From Epiperipatus broadwayi (Eukaryota > Onychophora > Udeonychophora > Euonychophora > Peripatidae), in assembly GCA_028023455.1 (NCBI GenBank), contig JAQFVV010000143.1:2788801-2852800 (forward strand): a stretch of DNA of 64,000 bases. The letters are read 5' to 3'. Positions 1-10,506 of this stretch are shown one piece after another. The first letter of the stretch is position 1. Each line of letters begins with the position of its first letter. A model generated the notes under the pieces. The model saw nothing but the letters and a program-made list of their open reading frames with translations. It did no database searches and was not told the origin of the DNA. Position numbers and translations under genes: made by a program.

Positions 1-1562
1 AAAATTACTGTAATCCAGTGGTGATTTATTTGCATGTTAATTGTTAATTTATCACATTGTATGCATGATCCACAGGAATTAATAATCAGTTATATATTAT
101 TTATTCAGCATATGAATTATAAGGATTTTTCTTAAACATTATTTGAACATATCTGATTTAGTGACCAAATATATTTTATTATCATCATAATGGATCTAAA
201 CATTATTAATTATTTTGAATTGATATAATACCTATGAGAAATGTTTGATATTGCCACAATAATGTTAGGATTTTTTTTTTTTTTTTTTAAGAATGCCACA
301 TTAAACATGGAAAAATTATACAATACATTTTCTTAAAATTTATTGTTTATTATTTTATTTCTGAATTTTAAACTGTTAGGTAGATTCTTGTATTGAGAGT
401 TTATGAGGATATTTAGTTGCCTATTGTAATTGTTATTTTGTAGGAGTAGTTACATATCATATAAAATCCCATATTATATTTAACTACAGGGTATTAACAC
501 ATTGGTTTGTTTTATTAATTGTTAAGAGATGAACCTGAGATGATTATCATTATTATTTCTATTATTATGATTATTATTAGTATTATGATTTCTTTTATTA
601 CAATTATTGTTAGTGTTATTTTGGGAGATTGTTATTAATTAATATTTTAGCAAAGGAATATTGAATAATTTGTAATTATTTTTAGTAAATAATTTATAAA
701 ATATGTTTAGGATTGAATCGGTGTATTTTAAAGATATGAGAGTATTACATAATAGTTTTAATATATGAATTTGGTGGGGATAATACTCTTATGCCATTGA
801 GGGTGTATCTTTTGGGATGTATTCTCAATGTTTTACCTAGTGTACCTTACTGAACATGAAACAGTAAGATTCGTATTCGAATCTTAAGTTTCACCTTTTT
901 CTGTCGTCTCTCACTGACCGGTCTATCCCGCCCAAATTTAAACTTTTTGGTATCGAGTTGTGTGTGTATCAATATTAAAAATGTATAAATATATGTAGAA
1001 TTCAGCATAAACACGCACATATTTCGATCTCAAATTAAAGGCAATAAATAGGGATAAAATAATAATTTAGATTTCTTTTAGTTATATAATTTTGTATAAT
1101 TTTAATCATTTATTTTGGATTATAAAGTTCGTATTTATTGCTTTGTTTAAATTTCGTTTAATAATAATTCTAAAAAAATCTGATGTAATATTTAATTAAA
1201 AGTTAAAATAATCTTATGTTCCCTTTTTGTCTTTGAAATTTAAAAGCATCGGTCAGTGATAGATAATAGATTAATTAAAGAAAAATTCCCCAAAATGTAA
1301 TTAGTAAATGTAAAATGTAAACAATAGAACGGCAGCTTTCTTTAATTAAAACCAACAAAATGCATTGATTATCCTCAGGGCAGATTAAGTAGAACCTAAA
1401 AATACCTTAACAAAAATGTGAGATCAAGATAAGAAAAGAGGCCATCTTAGACTTGCTGGAGAAATTGACTTCAACTTTAGCTTTGCTCTCGATCACTGAG
1501 AGTCTCCAAAATATAAAAATAAATTGTTCCTGCCAAGGTATGACCGAGTAAAAGCACCTAGA
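1..1562. other. AT-rich non-coding sequence
   Basis: No open frame, splice-flanked exon or repeat family could be recognised. It contains a run of T near 270 and a hairpin at 858-892. It probably belongs to the BBS4 intron downstream of exon 4 or to the flank or intron of the plus-strand gene that ends at 2584. Confidence 0.5.
858..892. repeat. Short perfect hairpin
   Basis: An 8-bp perfect stem (AAGATTCG at 866-873 with CGAATCTT at 78-85 of the same 800 block) closes a TATT loop. An outer GAAAC/GTTTC pair flanks it at 858-862 and 888-892. No gene is attached to it and its function is unknown. Confidence 0.5.
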
Positions 1563-1780
1563 TTATTCTCCATCGGGAAATGGCCTATCAGATGCTGAAC
1601 TTTCCATTGCCCGTCATAAATTCACCATGAAGATCTGCTGCCTGAAATAAATGAGAAGGCTGCTGCTGCTGTGAAAGTAAATGAAATATCAAAATACAAG
1701 AAAGAATTGCCACTCGTGAACTTTTTGCTGCTAAACTAATGGAATCAGAAAACTTCTTATAAAACAGGTACCTGTCTGTG
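1563..1780 (+). pseudogene. Frame-broken protein-like segment (candidate exon or retrocopy)
   Basis: Protein-like sequence runs through three frames. The first part reads ...GLSDAELSIARHKFTM, the second DLLPEINEKAAAAVKVNE, the third ERIATRELFAAKLMESENFL followed by TAA. Base composition is richer than the surroundings, a CAG|GTACCT donor-like site follows at about 1787, and a CCTAG precedes it. The pieces look like one alanine- and glutamate-rich, helix-prone protein hit by two frameshifts. It could be a pseudogene, or an exon with assembly indels, and could then belong to the plus-strand gene ending at 2584. I do not recognise the family. Confidence 0.35.
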
Positions 1781-2362
1781 TTCAAACTCTAGAGTACTCT
1801 AATAATATGCTATAGCTCTTCTGCATATTACTTATCTAAATTGTAAAATGTAAAAACTACCATTTGTATAACTAAAACTGAATAATTAACTTAATGTGTA
1901 AATTTCTCTAATAATCTAGCTTACCTCATTCTATCTTTCTTGGGTGCGTATTTCTAAAATCTACATTTTATCTATATTTATTATTTAATTATTGCATGCT
2001 CATAATTGTCTCAATTTTCAAAGTTTAAATCTATGATCGCTTGAAATAGTGAGTGCGTGTCAGATTTCATTAACATTACTTTCATAAATAATTTAATTTT
2101 CATATAAACCGACACGCATTATGCTTCATTTATTGTAATGCAGGGGTCTACAACTTCGCAAATGGCTGGCATATTAGTTGTAATAATCCCCAGTTTATAC
2201 ATGTTTTGCATTTATTAAATCTTAATGAATAATTCCATAAAATTACATTTCTTTGAGAGTCGCCAAAGTTCTTTAGTAAATGTTGATAATGTAGGGCCGA
2301 GTTAGAAATCTATTTAAATCTTATCATAATCGTTTATACATTATACATGTGTTACATTTTAG

Positions 2363-2584
2363 AGACGCGATGACCCATTCTGCCGTGAAATTTCCGGATT
2401 CTTCAAGTTTGAAATTAACCCCAGTCGTCCTACACAAGCGGACATAATGGGTGCTCCCGTAGGATTTGACGATGTCATGCAGCCAGCCGGCAAACTGCGA
2501 CACGGACCGCTTGTCCCTGGTTATGCTTATGTGACACCTTACTTCGTCGGGCCGATGGCAGAGACCAGCCCGACATTCTTATAA
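2363..2584 (+). CDS. Terminal exon of an unrecognised plus-strand gene
   Basis: A 73-residue open segment in phase 0 follows an acceptor (ttacattttag) and ends in TAA at 2582-2584. It is clearly richer in G+C than its surroundings. The peptide starts RRDDPFCREISGFFKFE, continues with TQADIMGAPVGFDDVM and HGPLVPGYAYVTPYFVG, and ends ETSPTFL. The Pro/Gly/aromatic-rich tail has no transmembrane or signal segment. A canonical AATAAA lies 133 bases after the stop. The strand is opposite to BBS4, so this is either a nested gene in a BBS4 intron or a convergent neighbour if the BBS4 assembly is broken. I do not recognise the protein; upstream exons are not clear (the frame-broken segment at 1563-1780 is a candidate). 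Confidence 0.6.
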   Translation, partial: RRDDPFCREISGFFKFEINPSRPTQADIMGAPVGFDDVMQPAGKLRHGPLVPGYAYVTPYFVGPMAETSPTFL

Positions 2585-2716
2585 ACTCATTCACGGCATT
2601 GCAGTTTCGATATACTGCCATTCCATATCGCCTTTCTAAAGCGTACGTGTTCCTTTCTTAATTTTATTATTCTATATATCACTCCGCCTCTGCATTATCT
2701 TCATAATTCACTCTCA

Positions 2717-2722
2717 AATAAA
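2717..2722 (+). promoter_or_regulatory. Polyadenylation signal AATAAA
   Basis: A canonical hexamer 133 bases after the stop codon of the 2363-2584 exon. It defines a plausible 3' UTR of about 150 bases. The region is AT-rich, so the hexamer alone is weak, but its position fits. Confidence 0.45.
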
Positions 2723-3169
2723 TGTTTGCCCTTAGTTATAAATAAATATTTTAATTAAATAAATATATGTCTGCCGCTACTCTTATAACCCTTACTTTAG
2801 ACTCTTGCATTGCAAAGGTATAAATCCCTCCAGGCATGCATTAGAAATACTTACTCGAGAATTTTAGGTAGCTAGATTACACCTTCAAATAAATGAATTC
2901 CCTTTGTAAACATTACAGTATCGGAAATACCGCTATTGAAGTCCTCAATATAAAATAATATCTAAATAAATAAATAAATGTATTCTTTAAAATATAATCA
3001 TGTCGCAAATCCCGCTACTGAAGCTTTGAATCCATAAAATATTATTAGTAAATGATTGTTTTATTAAAATGTATTAATAAATAATTTTAAACTATACGTC
3101 TGCAGTTATGTTTCATTTATTCGATACCCATTCTATATAATATTTCCTCGATTATGTAAATATGAATGT

Positions 3170-3391
3170 TTAATTAATATTAGTTTGATTATTGGCTAAC
3201 TCGAGAATAAAATCATGAATCTCTTGCATATCCCTGACCACCGTGCCTAAGGAAATATTTACTAATGTCGCATCAGATGCGGTTTCGTGGAACCGATAAA
3301 CTATGTTCGAACTCAGTAACACGGGTGGCTTCGCTACCTCGATGGTGCTGCTGTTCTGTGTGGTGGTCGAGTTCTGCACTATGTTTACGAG
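3170..3391 (-). other. Open, composition-biased segment, possible minus-strand exon
   Basis: From an in-frame TGA near 3394 the minus strand stays open for about 70 codons to TAA at 3170. It includes EVAKPPVLLSSNIVYRFHE and GTVVRDMQEIHDFILEL. There is no ATG near the beginning and no good acceptor beyond the TGA, but G+C content is raised and the C-terminal half looks helix-prone. The plus strand is open too (3265-3504), so the coding call is uncertain. It does not resemble any part of BBS4 that I know. Confidence 0.2.
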
Positions 3392-4095
3392 TCACACGTT
3401 TTCTGACTGTTACAAACATATCTCATGTTAGGAATTTTATAATTCTATTTATTATTTTGGCAGAACCTTATGTCGTTTACAATAGTGAGTTAGCTATAAA
3501 TTAGATTTCTTTGTAAATGAGTAGATCTAATAGTATAGTTTAGAACCCTAATTAGTTATTTAAAAACTAAGTGTTATGTTTTTTATTATTTTAAGATTGT
3601 CTTGAATTGCTAAATGAAAATTATTATTTTATTAGATATTATATTTTGAGCTAGTCTTTATGTTGTATTATTTTAATAGTTAGCATTTATGCAACTTAAT
3701 GATAATACGTTGCTGTTATCCTAGTTAGCCGGATTATTTTGTTCAGTAGTAGTCCATTAAGGAAGGGTACAATATATATTTATTAATTCTAATATTCTCA
3801 TGGATAAATGGTGAATTCATAGTATTATTTCTGGAAGTTTCCATGTAATAAAAATATAACAGCTAAATAGCTGATATTTTACTACAAAAACAAGTACTTT
3901 CCTCAGAGTTTCTTCTTTCTCAAATCTTAAGAATATGTATAACGAGATTTAACATCGTTATTTTTTTCCTTTGTTATTTTCCTCTCATTCTCAAATTCTA
4001 TTGGTTGAGAAGTTTTAATATATATATAACTCACTTTATTAATAAAATAAATAGTGGACAGTTTATTTAATTAAAAAAAAATTAAAATTACTTAC

Positions 4096-4207
4096 AAACT
4101 TCTTCCAATCTGTTTTAAAATGCTAGCATTCTTGGAATTAAGATTAGAACATGTTTGAAAAAGTTCCAAAGATTCTTGTATCTTGCCTTCATGTCTTAGG
4201 ATTAAAC
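4096..4207 (-). CDS. BBS4: BBS4 exon 4 (start of TPR region)
   Basis: On the minus strand, acceptor tttttcaag precedes the exon and GTAAGT follows it. The 112-base exon enters in phase 1 and completes the Gly codon opened by exon 3. It then reads LILRHEGKIQESLELFQTC...LKQIGRSL, matching the family segment that follows ..YV in human BBS4 (LIFRLEGNIQESLELFQTC...LKQVARSL). This is the first helix pair of the tetratricopeptide-repeat array that makes BBS4 a scaffold of the BBSome, the coat-like complex for ciliary membrane traffic. The exon leaves in phase 2 with TT, fitting the next conserved Leu/Phe. The following exons are not in the window, so the rest of the TPR array lies beyond the left edge. 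Confidence 0.9.
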
Positions 4208-6479
4208 CTTGAAAAAATAATGATAGTTGTGTGTGGGAATTGTTAACATGTTCAATATATATATATATAGGTTTCTGGTTAAAAATTAGGCAATGAAACT
4301 ATGATTATTACTGCGCCAAAACAACTATACATGAAAGTAAACAGAAAACAACTGAAAGCCAAAGGTTTATATAAAACTATGAGCTCTAAAATTAATAATA
4401 AAAAATTTAAATTATAAATTATGTTATAACACAAAAATTCATTTAATAAATAATACAACAAATGATTGAACAATTATCAAAATAAATTGCAATTTTTCTT
4501 AATATTTAATATTATTATTTGAGACTGCCTAGTTTTCTGCTGCTTGTGTGAAATGAAAAAATACGATGGCTTAAAGAAGCATCAGCTTAAATTTTGATTC
4601 CAAGGCTTTTCCAAATCTTTTAACTCATTATACAATTCCTTCTTATGCCTCTAAAAAACTGCAGCTGCTAAAAACTTAAATAAATATTAAACTAAATATT
4701 AATAATAATTTAATTTTAATATAGCATACAGTGAATACAGTACTCAATTTTTATTTTTATATTTGTACAAATATTTTTATAAATAAAAATAATAATAACT
4801 TAGTGATTTAAGTTTATCTTTTTTTATTTTATCTTGCTTTCTTATAATAACAACTGTCTCTGTTTTTAATACCATGTCACAAATATGATCAATTACTTAA
4901 AAAATTTAGCAATTCAAATTTGTTTCCTTCTTTTTTTTTTATCAATTACCATTTTGTAAAATATATGTATATATAGTTAAATTATTACAGCAATTTAACT
5001 AGTTAATTCTTGTATCTAATAGATACAAACTGCCAAAGACAAAAAGGAAACACAGACATGCCAATCAATCGTTTTAATTTAATTATATACTTTTTTTTAT
5101 TTTAATTTTTATTCAAATCATGTGCAAATACTAATTTATTGAAATCTAAAAAAAAATTCATTTCAATTTCCAAAACTCTTAATCACATTCGTTAAATTTC
5201 ATATAAAATTCAATTCTAACATTCGCTAAATTTCATATAAAATTCAATTCTAACAATGATAAGCATTAATTTGTTGTTCTATAGAAAGGCTATTTTTGAG
5301 AATAGTATGATTTTTTTTTTGTTTTGGATTAATATACTAACTGAATATTTTTAAAATATATAACATTTATTGTAAACATGATTCAATGCTTCTTAATTTA
5401 ACTATTAAGAAAATGCACTTAATTTAGATTTCAAAAAATCTTAAAATATGTCAGGTAAAACTTGGTCTGTAATGAAACATGCACAATACTATGATTTGGA
5501 TAGTTTAGACAAGCATTGCTGACTGTCATGACTAAATTGTTCTATATTATAACCTTTTAATTGGTTCAGTATACTAATTGAGTATATAAAATGTATATAA
5601 TAGTCTAAAATTTTAAATTTTAAAAATATAACTTGCACAAATAATTTAATATATGATTTTTAAGAGAGAATTTAGTAGGGACAATGAATGCATGCTTTTT
5701 TTTTTTATTTGTAATTATTTTTGTTTTATATATCAGTTATGTAATTTTAATATAAATGATTTTAATAAAGGCAAACTCATTTACATGTATAACTAGGTTA
5801 GATTTAAATAGAAGTTACTATTAGAAGAAATTCCATCTTAATATTATAGATTACAGTGATCCTTTAAAAAAAAAAAAAAGTTAGTTTCTATATTGTGTTT
5901 TGATAAGTAATATTGATAAGATAATTTATTTATTATCAAATAATAATATATTTTTTAAAAAATTGTAATGACAATAATATTCAGGAATAAAATATTATTA
6001 AAATATTTCCTTGAAACTGAGTAAAAATAACATATTTTAAATTTTAATCAAAAATTGTTTGAATTTTATCAGTTTCAAAAATTTTTATTGATTTTTTTTG
6101 TGTGTAAATTTTAAACAGCAAGTTAAATAATAAAATCTGTTAATCAATTTTCAATTTTATTGACCAATGAAATTAAGTTACTTGTTTGCCAAGTCATGCT
6201 TTTTGGGGATATAAATAGAAATGAGCAGACGATTTTGGAAGAAAGAAAAAAAATCGCCAAAGAAAAGTAAACCATTGTGTAAAAAGTTTATAAAAATTTA
6301 TCAAATTTAAGTTATTTTATTTTTATAAATAGTTAAATAAATAAGTTAATCATGATAAAATGAATATAAGATACTTGATAGGGATTTAAAAATGGGAGAG
6401 CAAGTTAAACTAGTTTCTTTGTCTGCATCACAAATTACAGTCTAAAAACTCAATTTACAATTTTTATTTTTATATGTCA
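4208..6479. other. BBS4 intron 3, left part
   Basis: AT-rich intron with poly-A/T runs and a 34-bp tandem duplication at 5187-5254. No exon or element with recognisable ends was seen. Confidence 0.6.
5187..5254. repeat. 34-bp tandem duplication
   Basis: Two adjacent 34-base units beginning ATTCG(T/C)TAAATTTCATAT, differing at a single base, so it looks recent. Confidence 0.85.
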
Positions 6480-6545
6480 AAGCGTTGACCGGGAAGCGAA
6501 CCCGACCAGCCGCTTGAAAGGCAGCTATGCTAATCGCTAGGCCAA
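6480..6545 (-). repeat. tRNA-like sequence, probably a SINE head or tRNA pseudogene
   Basis: The minus strand reads GGCCTAGCGATTAGCATAG (A-box-like), then an anticodon-arm-like GCTGC-CTTTCAA-GCGGC hairpin, then GGTCGGGTTCGCTTCCCGG (B-box-like T arm). The 5' and 3' ends do not pair as an acceptor stem, so it is not a functional tRNA. The loop would give anticodon TTC. It is one of very few GC-rich patches in the intron. Confidence 0.55.
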
Positions 6546-7766
6546 TTTTAAAAATCCTATTGAAAGGAAAAATGCAAGAATATATTGTTATTATTAATGG
6601 AAAAATCATGAAAGACAAGAATACCCCATTTCAATTAATTAAAAGGTGAAAATACAGTCACGTAAAAAAATACTTTCCATTTATCTCTGCTTTATTAACT
6701 AGCTTAATTGATAGCTTGATTAGGAAGAGAAACAAAACAAATATATAAAGAGTTAACTTTCATAAATTAATGAAGATACTTAATATATGTATAATGGAAA
6801 GTAAAAGTTAAAAGAAAATAGTTATTGTTGTCAATCAAAGTAACTTATATTACTCAAATTAACCTTACGAAATTAATATTTAAGGAATAGACATTTGTAA
6901 CAGATTTTAGAAAGAAAAAATAATATTAATTAAACAAATATGATAGTGAATGCTTATTATCAATTATTTTAAATAAAAGTTATATTCAGGATGAGTCTTC
7001 CATTTAGCCATTTACAATTTTCTATTGTATTAGAAAATATTAAAAGGATGTGAATTCAACAAAGAAGAGTTATAATTTTAAGTATGCTAAATAATAATAA
7101 AGATTATATTACGAGAGATTTAATCTCAATGGCATTATTTATGTTTATCGTAGAAAAAAAAAATCTTATATAAAACACAAAGGTGAGAAAAATGTAAACG
7201 AAAATGACTTATTAATTAATGCTGTGAATAATTAGAAAATCATAATTAGGAGACCAATATTTAGCTATGTGTTGACATGATTGTTTGACAACTTTCATTA
7301 ATTTTTATGATATTTATATGTAGTTAAGATTCAATCAGAAAAATATGGAAAATCACCCTAAGAAGCATCAAATTGTTAAAGAGTTCATTCTGTTATTGTT
7401 ATTTATGATTTTTAAGTGTTTTGTATAAGATCTTGGGAACTGCTAGTCAACAGAAAAGATAAAAGTAATCACTGCGAGGAAGTGTTAAGCATTACATTGA
7501 AATTCATAAGAATGCAGAGCAAGGAAGAAGAAAGAAAAAATAAAACAATTTTTTTTTCTTTGGACATTATGTTTAAATATAAACGTCAATGCAATATTAG
7601 TTGTTTAGTATTAAAGTATTTAAATTGAATAAGTTAATGTATTAATATGTTTTATATTTTAATGTAAATTTTTAAATTAATGACTTTAAAAGTTATGCTT
7701 AAGAAGTGAATGTAATATGCATGAAGGTGGGAAAAGAGAGAAAGTATGGGTAAAACAATACTTTAG
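6546..7766. other. BBS4 intron 3, unannotated AT-rich part
   Basis: No coding or element signal was seen. The short open frame near 7416-7628 is low-complexity, Lys/Glu-rich and has no splice context. Confidence 0.55.
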
Positions 7767-7775
7767 GTTTCTATT

Positions 7776-8713
7776 CATCATCATCATCAACCATTACCAA
7801 TCCACTGCAGGATGAAGGTCTCTCCAAGTTTAATCCATCTTCTCCGATCTTCAGCTTCTCTTCTCCACAACATCCCTGCACATTTTCTTATTTCATCCAT
7901 CCATCTCACATGTGGTCTCTTTCTGGGATTTTACAATCTCTTGGAATCCATTTTAAAATTTCAATTGTCCATCTATTATCATCTCTTCTAGCAATATGTC
8001 CAGCCCGACTCCATTTCAATCTTTTAATTTTTTCAATAAGGTCAGTAACACCTGTTTGTTGTCTTACCCATATATTGCGTTTTTGATCTCTTCTTGTTAC
8101 TCCCAACATACATCTCTCCATACTCCTTTGAGTGGTCTGAAGTCTCTGTATTGCTCTTCTATTAAGTGTCCAAGTCTCAGATCCATAAGTAAGAATTGGT
8201 AAAACACATTTGTTAAAAACCATCCTTTTCAAACACATAGGCATATTTCCTTTTAGTATCAAGTTATTTCTACCAAAAGCACTCCAACCAAGTTTAATTT
8301 CCTCCATTATGTTTCCATCTGTATTAATAATCTGACCAAGGTATTTGTAACTGTTAACTTCTTCTAATTCTTCATAATCAATCTTTATTTTCATATTTTG
8401 AGCAAATCGATTAAACATTACTTTAGTCTTTTTAACATTTATCTTTAGTCCTACTTTTCTACTTCCATCTGCTAACTCCTGCAACATTTCCTGCAGCTCT
8501 GTAGCATTATTTGCAAAAACAATTACATCATCTGTGAAATCTAAATGACATAAATACTCTCCATTTACTTTCACTCCTTTAGTTTCCCATTTTAATCCAC
8601 AAAATACTTCTTGCAGCACTGCTGTAAAGAGTTTTGGAGATATGGAGTCACCTTGTCTTACACCTTTCTCAATGTTGATTTTTCCAGTATCATTATGTAA
8701 TCTAATTGTTGCT
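7776..8713 (-). mobile_element. 5'-truncated RTE-type LINE copy
   Basis: The minus strand carries the last 0.94 kb of the RTE whose full copy lies at 57893-61190. It includes the same end of the frame and the 3' tail of ATGATGATGATG repeats, seen here as ATCATCATCATC at 7776. GTTTCTATT occurs on both sides (7767-7775 and 8714-8722), a 9-bp target-site duplication. This shows a true target-primed insertion truncated during reverse transcription. It sits in BBS4 intron 3 in the same orientation as the gene. Identity to the long copy is high by eye, so insertion was fairly recent. Confidence 0.9.
7797..8713 (-). pseudogene. RTE reverse-transcriptase C-terminal fragment
   Basis: Reading right to left, the fragment starts inside RT just before the RQGDS block and runs to the end of the ORF. 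The catalytic block is LDFTDD instead of the LDFADD of the full-length copy. A 9-base deletion removes the Asn-His-Arg of EEINHRIKLGW. A frameshift after IPRDCK changes the RPRKRPHVRW segment and stops the frame at about 7906. The piece has no endonuclease domain and is dead. Confidence 0.85.
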
Positions 8714-8722
8714 GTTTCTATT

Positions 8723-9445
8723 ATAAAGTAATATTATTTAAATTGATTTATTAGATGTTTTTAAGTATAAAATATTTAACAAGTAAATTAATGTCAATGA
8801 ATCAAGAGATGGGAATCATAGTAATATAAAAAAAAAAAATATCTATGATATCGAAATTTTAAAGAGTAATATGAAAGGAATAAATGTATGAATGATAAAG
8901 GTGACTAAAGAATTTTGATCTCAATTTAGTATAAGAAAATAGAATATTGACAGTTGTCAAATTATATATAGTTTGTTTTGTATTACATAATTGTTAGATT
9001 TGTAGGATCATACTTGATGGGAAGATGATATTGTAGTATTAGTCTTGTAGTAAATTGTAGTGATTGATGCTAGGAATACGCGTTGTAGCCAGATAAGTTA
9101 TCATTCTAGGATAGGATGAAATACTTTCCTGAAGAACTGATAGAAATAGCATAATGGAGTTGCTCTATGTGACACCCATATTTGTATTTTTAGAACATAG
9201 AGATGAGAGGAATTTCCATAAAATATAGATGTTCATTTCCATAAGAGCTTAGTGTAGAAGTCTGGAAGTTAAAGTAGTATCACTGAAACAAAAATGACTA
9301 CTTTCCAAGATAGAGCATTTCATTTAAAAGAAAAAGTAGAACTCCATTTCCTATATACAGGTTGTTAGTTTATTAAAAGCTGTTTCTTATCTCCAGAATT
9401 CTTTTAGATAGTAAAGAAAGATAAGGTAAGCATCAAATGAAAATT
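8723..9445. other. BBS4 intron 3, unannotated
   Basis: AT-rich sequence without recognisable genes or element ends. Confidence 0.5.
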
Positions 9446-10506
9446 ACTAGACATCACATGATCACCATTTCCTATGCTTGCTCATAACTGTTATTAAAAC
9501 AGGCAAAACTCTCCATACAGTAGTGCCACTCAGTGTAAGCTAGAGTAATCAATGGATGCCAGAATGCTTGTGCATAAAATCCCTATCTAATGCCTATGCA
9601 TCCAATATCCCCAGACTAGTTTCTAGCTTATGGCTTTCATCAGTGAGGAGGCTTGGATCTGAGAGCACTGCACCTGGATCCTAGGATTTAATGGAACCCT
9701 CCAGCAGCCACCTTTTTTCTATTTAACTGCAAAACTATGAGTCTAAAATTCAAAACATAATATTTTCAATCCAAGCTCATTAGCTTATATAGTCGTATAG
9801 GTCTGAACTCAGTTCAGTACCCATGCATTTTGGTGTCTTTAGTTCTTTAATAACCATAGCCATCACAATCCTATTAGGCAGGTGCAGTGCTCTCAGATCC
9901 AAGGCTCCTCACTGATGAAAGCCGCAAACTAGAAACTAGTCTGGGGATATTGGATGAGTAGGCATTAGATAGGGATTTTATGCACAAGCCTTCTGACATC
10001 CATTGATTATTCTAGCTTGCACTGAGTGACACTGCTGTATGTAGAGTTTTGCATGTTTTAATAACAGTTATGAACAAGCATAAGAAATGATGATCATATG
10101 ATGTTTAGTGGTTTAACACCAATCCTGCCTAATAGGATGGTGGTGGCTATGGTTATTAAAGAACAAAGACACCAAAATATATGGGTAATGAACCGAGTTC
10201 AGACCTATATGACTATATAAACTAATGAGCTTGGATTGAAAATATTATTGTGTTTTCAATTTTCGACTCAGTTTTGTAGTTAAATAGAGATAAAAAGTGG
10301 CTGCTGGAGTGTTGCATTAGATCCTAAGATCAGGTGCAGTGCTCTTCAAGACTCCTCACTGATGAAAGCCACAAGCTAGAAACTGGTCTGGAGATATTGG
10401 ATGAGTAGGCACTAGATATGGATTTTATGTACAAGATTTCTGGCACCCATTGATTACTCTAGCTTGCACTGAGAGGCACTACTGTATGGAGAGTTTTGCC
10501 TATTTT
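9446..10506. mobile_element. Foldback (long inverted repeat) element, family FB1, composite copy
   Basis: Three related segments lie head to tail. Segment 1 (about 9500-9880) begins GGCAAAACTCTCCATACAGT. Segment 3 (about 10126-10506) is its reverse complement over nearly its whole length. Segment 2 (about 9880-10117) is another reverse copy of the outer part. Outer termini near 9446 and 10117 (ACATCACATGATCACC and its complement) also pair. No open frame is present, so it is non-autonomous. Other copies are at 33757-34120, 41440-41820 and 48500-48655. The three-part structure suggests one copy inserted into, or duplicated beside, another. No clear target duplication was found. Confidence 0.8.

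Noticed and set aside
858-892. Rho-independent terminator
   Set aside because: Eukaryotic context and no gene ending there; kept only as a hairpin.
6480-6545. Functional tRNA gene
   Set aside because: The acceptor stem does not pair and the D arm is incomplete.
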